Below, piece by piece: positions 59,536-64,000 of a DNA stretch of 64,000 nt (position 1 is the first letter of the stretch; every line of letters begins with the position of its first letter). The translations under genes were made by a program, and so were the position numbers. The stretch covers positions 184,447,806-184,511,805 of the forward strand of contig NC_135502.1 in NCBI RefSeq assembly GCF_052857255.1, read 5' to 3'. This DNA is from Amblyomma americanum (taxonomy: Eukaryota; Arthropoda; Arachnida; Ixodida; Ixodidae). The notes below the pieces were generated by a model, which ran no database searches, was not told where the DNA came from, and worked only from the letters and a program-made list of their open reading frames with translations.

Positions 59536-59686
59536 TTCCACAGGTGCTGATTCCGTGTTGCACCATGTTCCTGGTAGCGTCGTAACTCTCGGTATTGCAG
59601 TATTTCAGCGTTTTCAGTTAGCTCTCGTAAATGCAGGTGTTCACTCGAGCAATGCAGCCTGGTAGAACACAGCCAAGAACCTGAAC

Positions 59687-60577
59687 CAAAAAGACGAAAT
59701 GGTTGCTCAACATCACCTCGCTCAGAGTGGCACCATGCCCTGTGCCAAAGAACGAAACGTGACTCGATTTAAACCAGTGTGACGTCAATGTTGCAGCAGA
59801 TGCCGATGTTACGCTGGGGGCCGTGAACAGTGGTGGATCGATTCCACAGGTGCTGATGCCGTGTTGCTCGATGTCCCTTGTAGCGTCGTAACTGTCGGTA
59901 ATACAGTAATTCAGCGTTTTCAGGTCACTGTCGTAAATGCAGGTGTTCACTCGAGCAATGCAGCCTGGTAGAACGAAGCCAAGAACCTGAACCAAATAGA
60001 CGAAATGGTTCCTACACATCATCTCGCTCAGAGTGCCACCATGAATTGTGGCAAAGAACGAAACGTGACTCGATTTAAAGCAGTGTGACGTCAATGTTGC
60101 ACCAGCTGCCGATGTTACTATGGGGATCGTGAACAGTGGTGGTTCGGTTCCGCAGGTGCTGAAGCCGTGTTCCTCGATGCTCCTTGTAGCGTTGTAATTC
60201 TCGGTATTACAGTAGTTCAGCGTTTTCAGGTCGCGGTCTTAAACGCAGGTGTTCACTCGAGCAATGCAGCCTGGTAGAACGAAGCCAAGAACCTGAACCA
60301 AAAAGTCGAAATGGTTCCTCAACATCACCTCACTCAGAGTGCCACCATGTCTTGTGCCAAAGAACGAATCGTGACTCGATTTAAAGCAGTGCGACGTCAA
60401 TGTTGCAGCAGATGCCGATTTTACACTGGGGGCGGTGAACAGTGGTGGATCGGTTCCACACGAGCTGATGCCGTGTTGCTCGATTTTCCTTGTAGCCTCG
60501 TAACTCTCGGTAATACAGTATTTCAGCGTTTTCAGTTAGCTGTCGTAAATGCAGGTGTTCACTCGAGCAATGCAGCC
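59687..60577 (+). repeat. Block H, right-flank copy
   Basis: Right-flank counterpart of 10040-10930, with boundaries in exact register for three monomers. Confidence 0.75.
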
Positions 60578-61058
60578 TGGTAGAACGAAGCCAAGAACCC
60601 GAATCAAAAAGACGAAATGCTTCCTCAACATCACCTCGCTCAGAGTGCCACCATGCCTTGTGCCAAAGAACGAATCGTGACTCGATTTAAAGCAGTGTGA
60701 CGTCAATGTTGCAGCAGATGCCGATGTTACGCTTGTGGCTTTGAACAGTGGTGGATCGGTTCCACACGTGCTGATGCCGTGTTGCTCGATTTTCCTTGTA
60801 GCGTCATAACTCTCCTAATACAGTATTTCAGCGTTTTCAGTTAGCTGTCGTATATGCAGGTGTTCACTCGAGCAATGCAGCCTTGTAGAACGAAGCCAAG
60901 AACCTGAACCAAAAAGACGAAATGCTTCCACATCACCTCTCTCAGGGTGCCACCATGCCTAGTGCCAAAGAATGAAGCGTGACTCTATTTAAAGCAGTGT
61001 GATGTCAATGTTGCAGCAGCTGCCGATGTAACTATGGGGATCGTGAACAGTGGTGGGT

Positions 61059-61549
61059 CGGTTCCACAGGTGCTGATGCCGTGTTCCTCGATGCTCCTTG
61101 TAGCGTCGTAATTCTCGGTATTACAGTAATTCAGCGTTTTCAGGTCGCTGTCGTACATGCAGGTGTTCACTCGAGCAATGCAGCCTGGTAGAACGAAGCC
61201 AAGAACCTGAACCAAAAAGACAAAATGGTTTCACAACACCTCTCTCAGGGTGCAACCACGCCCAGTTCAAAAGAACGAAGCGTGACTAGATTTATAGCAG
61301 TGTGACGTCAATGTTCCAGCAGCTGCCAATGTTACGCTGGAGGACGTGAACAGTGGTGAATCGGTTCCACACGTGCTGATGCCGTGATGCTCGATGTTCC
61401 TTGTAGCTTCGTAAACCTCGGTATTACGGTAATTCGGCGTTTCCAGGTCGCTGTCTTAAATGCAGGTGTTCACTCGAGCAATGCAGCCTGGTAGAACGAA
61501 GCCAGGAACCTGAACCAAAAAGACAAAATGGTTCCTCAACATCACCTCG
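61059..61549 (+). repeat. Block B, copy 3
   Basis: Right-flank copy of 1950-2440 and 13855-14345, with the same two rare signatures. Confidence 0.75.
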
Positions 61550-61907
61550 CTCAGAGTGCCACCATGCCTTGTACCAAAGAACGAATCGTGACTCGATTTA
61601 AAGCAGTGTGACGTCAATGTTGCAGCAGATGCCGATATTACGCTGGGGGCCGTGAACAGTGGTGGATCGGTTCCACACGTGCTGATGCCGTGTTGTTCGA
61701 TGTCCCTTGTAGCGTCGTAACTCTCGGTATTACAGTAAATCAGCGTTTTCAGGTCGCTGTCGTAAATGCAGATGTTCACTCGAGCAATGAAGCGTGGTAG
61801 AACGAAGTCAAGAATCTGAACCAAAAAGACGAAATGGTTCCACATCACCTCTCTCAGGGTGGAACCACGCCCAGTTCAACAGAACGAAGCGTGACTAGAT
61901 TTATTGC

Positions 61908-62730
61908 AGTGTGACGTCATGTTGCAGCAGCTGCCGATGTTAAGCTGGGGCACGTGAACAGTGGTGGGTCGGTTCCACGGGTGCTGATGCCGTGTTACTC
62001 GATTTTCCTTGTAGCGTCGTAACCCTCGGTATCACACTAATGCAAGCGTTTTCAGGTCGCTGTCTTAAATGCAGGTGTTCATTCGAGCAATGCAGCCTGG
62101 TAGAACGAAGCCAAGACCCTGACCCAAAAAGAAATGGTTCCTCAACATCACCTCGCTCAGGGTACCACCATGACCAGTGCCAAAGAACGAAACGTGACTC
62201 GATTTAAAGCAGTGTGACGTCATTGTTGCAGCAGATGCCGATGTTACGCTAGGGGCCGTGAACAGTGGTGGATCGGTTCCACAGGTGCTGATTCCGTGTT
62301 CCTCCATGTTCCTGGTAGCGTCGTAACTCTCGGTATTGCAGTATTTCAGCGTTTTCAGTTAGCTCTCGTAAATGCAGGTGTTCACTCGAGCAATGCAGCC
62401 CGGTACAACGAAGCCAAGAACCTGAACCAAATAGACGAAATGGTTCCTCAACATCCCCTCACTCAGGGTGCCACCATGCCCAGTGCCAAAGAACGAAGCG
62501 TGACTCGATTTAAAGCAGTGTGACGTCAATGTTTCAGCAGCTGCAGATGTTACTATGGGGATCGTGAACAGTGGTGGGTCGGTTTCACAGGTGCTGATGC
62601 CGTGTTCCTCGATGCTCTTTGTAGCGTTGTAATTCTCGGTATTACAGTAAATCAGCGTTTTCAGGTCGCTGTCTTAAACGCAGGTGTTCACTCGAGAAAT
62701 GCAGCCTGGTAGAACAAAGCCAAGAACCTG
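61908..62730 (+). repeat. Block L, copy 2
   Basis: Second copy of 49438-50260 within the right flank. Confidence 0.75.
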
Positions 62731-63913
62731 AACCAAAAGACGAAATGGTTCCACAACATCAACTCGCTCAGGGTACCACCATGCCCAGTGCCAAAGAACG
62801 AAACGTGACTCGATTTAAAGCAGTGTGACGTCATTGTTGCAGCAGATGCCGATGTTACGCTAGGGGCCGTGAACAGTGGTGGATCGGCTCCACAGGTGCT
62901 GATGCCGTGTTGCTCGATGTTCCCTATAGCGTCGTAACTCTCCGTAATACAGAATTTCAGCGTTTTCAGTTAGCTGTCGTAAATGCAGGTGTTCACTCGA
63001 GCAATGCTCCCTGGTAAAACGAAGCCAAGAGCCTGAACCAAAAAGCCGAAATGGTTCCTCAACATCACCTCGCTCAGGGTGCCACCACGCCCCAGTTCAA
63101 AAGAACTAAGCGTGACTAGATTTATTTCAGTGTGACGTCATGTTGCAGCAGCTTCCGAAGTTACGCTGGGGCACGTGGACAGTGGTGGATCGGTCCCACA
63201 GGGGCTGATGCCATGTTGCTCTATGTTCCTTGTAGCGTCGTAGCTACCGGTAATGCAGAAATTCACATTTTTCAGGTCGCTGTCGTAAATGCAGCTGTTC
63301 ACTCGAGCAATGCAGCCCGTTAGAACAAAGCCAAGAACCTGAACCAAAAGACAAAATGGTTCCTCAAAACCACCTCGCTCAGGGTGCCAAGACGCCCCGT
63401 TCAAAAGAACGAAGGGTGACTAGATTTATTGCAGTGTGACGTCTTCTTGCAGCAGCTTCCGATGTTACACTGGGGCACGTGAACAGTGGTGAATCGGTTC
63501 CACACGTGCTGATGCCGTGTTGTTCGATGTCCATTGTAGAGTCGTAACTCTCGGTATTACAGAAAATCAGCGTTTTCAGGTCGCTGTCGTAAATGCAGGT
63601 GTTCACTCGAGCAATGCAGCCTGGTAGAACGAAGTCAAGAACCTGAACCATAAAGACGAAATGGTTCCACATCACCTCTCTCAGGGTGCCACCATGCCCA
63701 GTGCCAAAGAACGATGCGTGACTCGATTTAAAGCAGTGTGACGTCAATGTTGCAGCAGCTGCAGATGTTACTATAGGGATCGTGAACAGTGGTGGGTCGG
63801 CTCCACAGGTGCTGATGCCGTGTTCCTCGATGCTCCTTGTAGCGTCGTAACTCTCGGTATTACAGTAAATCAGCGTTTTCAGGTCGCTGTCGTAAATGCA
63901 GGTGTTCACTCGA
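62292..63913 (+). repeat. Block K, right-flank copy
   Basis: Right-flank counterpart of 15400-17020. It ends at the window edge, so the correspondence may extend further. Confidence 0.7.
62996..63605 (+). repeat. Deviant dimer D1-D2, copy 7
   Basis: Right-flank copy. It begins with GCTCCCTGGTAAAACG and carries an extra C in CCACGCCCCAGTTC, both unlike the other copies. Confidence 0.75.
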
Positions 63914-64000
63914 GCAATGCAGCCTGCTAGAACGAAGTCAAGAACCTGAACCAAAAAGACGAAACGGTTCCACATCACCTCTCTCAGGGTGCAACCACGC
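63909..64000 (+). repeat. Partial monomer at right window edge
   Basis: The last boundary is at 63909. The window ends inside the GGTGCAACCACGC block, so the array continues to the right. Confidence 0.95.

Larger units (their letters stand above)
1..64000 (+). repeat. Tandem satellite array, ~305 bp monomer
   Basis: The window is filled by about 210 head-to-tail monomers. Taking the start of the conserved CTCGAG as the monomer boundary, successive boundaries are mostly 303 or 306 bp apart, less often 301, 302, 304 or 305, with single cases of 285, 299 and 310. The 303/306 difference comes mainly from two 3-bp indels: TCA in the linker after ATGGTTCC, and ACG just upstream in AAAGACGAAATG. 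No monomer is inverted and no non-satellite sequence interrupts the array. I do not recognise the monomer as a named satellite family. The organisation suggests centromeric or pericentromeric heterochromatin, but no flanking unique DNA is present to confirm location. Confidence 0.97.
47780..64000 (+). repeat. Right flank: diverged monomers
   Basis: About 54 monomers resembling those of the left flank more than those of the core, although Y-Z pairs like those of the core occur at 51749-52357, 57521-58126 and 59038-59643. It contains a two-copy block (about 47.9-51.8 and 53.4-56.9 kb) and the only monomers of 285 and 299 bp. Confidence 0.8.

Noticed and set aside
1..64000. CRISPR array
   Set aside because: The repeating unit is about 305 bp and continuous, with no alternation of short repeats and unique spacers and no cas genes.
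1..64000. Transposon or retroelement with internal tandem repeats
   Set aside because: No terminal repeats, target-site duplications, polymerase, integrase or transposase signatures are visible anywhere in the window.

Overview
The whole 64 kb window is one uninterrupted tandem satellite array. I placed the conserved XhoI position (CTCGAG or a one- or two-base variant) 210 times, from base 235 to base 63909. The mean spacing is about 304.7 bp, and roughly three quarters of the intervals are exactly 303 or 306 bp. Every monomer lies in the same orientation. I found no gene, tRNA, rRNA, transposon insertion, CRISPR array or unique-sequence gap. Open frames exist on both strands, but they are periodic by-products of the repeat and are closed by stop codons fixed in particular monomer subfamilies. 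I therefore call no coding sequence.

This organisation (pure array, one orientation, nested higher-order repeats) is that of eukaryotic centromeric or heterochromatic satellite DNA. The species cannot be named from the sequence. The one monomer counted base by base has about 51% G+C and 19 CpGs, close to the number expected by chance. That fits a host or locus without heavy germline CpG methylation, such as many invertebrates, but this is inference.

Layout. (1) Left flank, about 1-19.15 kb: monomers of many subfamilies with many private differences, and short local duplications. (2) Core, about 19.15-47.78 kb: recent, highly homogenised higher-order repeats. A three-monomer unit (X-Y-Z, about 912 bp) occurs 13 times. 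A ten-monomer unit of 3,052 bp is present twice in tandem and twice in shortened form. A five-monomer unit of 1,523 bp is tandemly duplicated. A 6.44 kb segment recurs 16,149 bp downstream. (3) Right flank, about 47.78-64 kb: older monomers again, with a two-copy block of about 3.5-4 kb carrying whole-monomer losses. Many segments of the right flank match the left flank in roughly the same order at a distance of 46-50 kb.

The array appears to be evolving by unequal exchange, block amplification and short gene-conversion tracts. The most useful observations are the additive offsets that order the duplications, a roughly 200 bp conversion patch at 40.5 kb, and the flank-to-flank colinearity. 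All lengths, counts and offsets were derived by hand reading and should be confirmed with a self-alignment.
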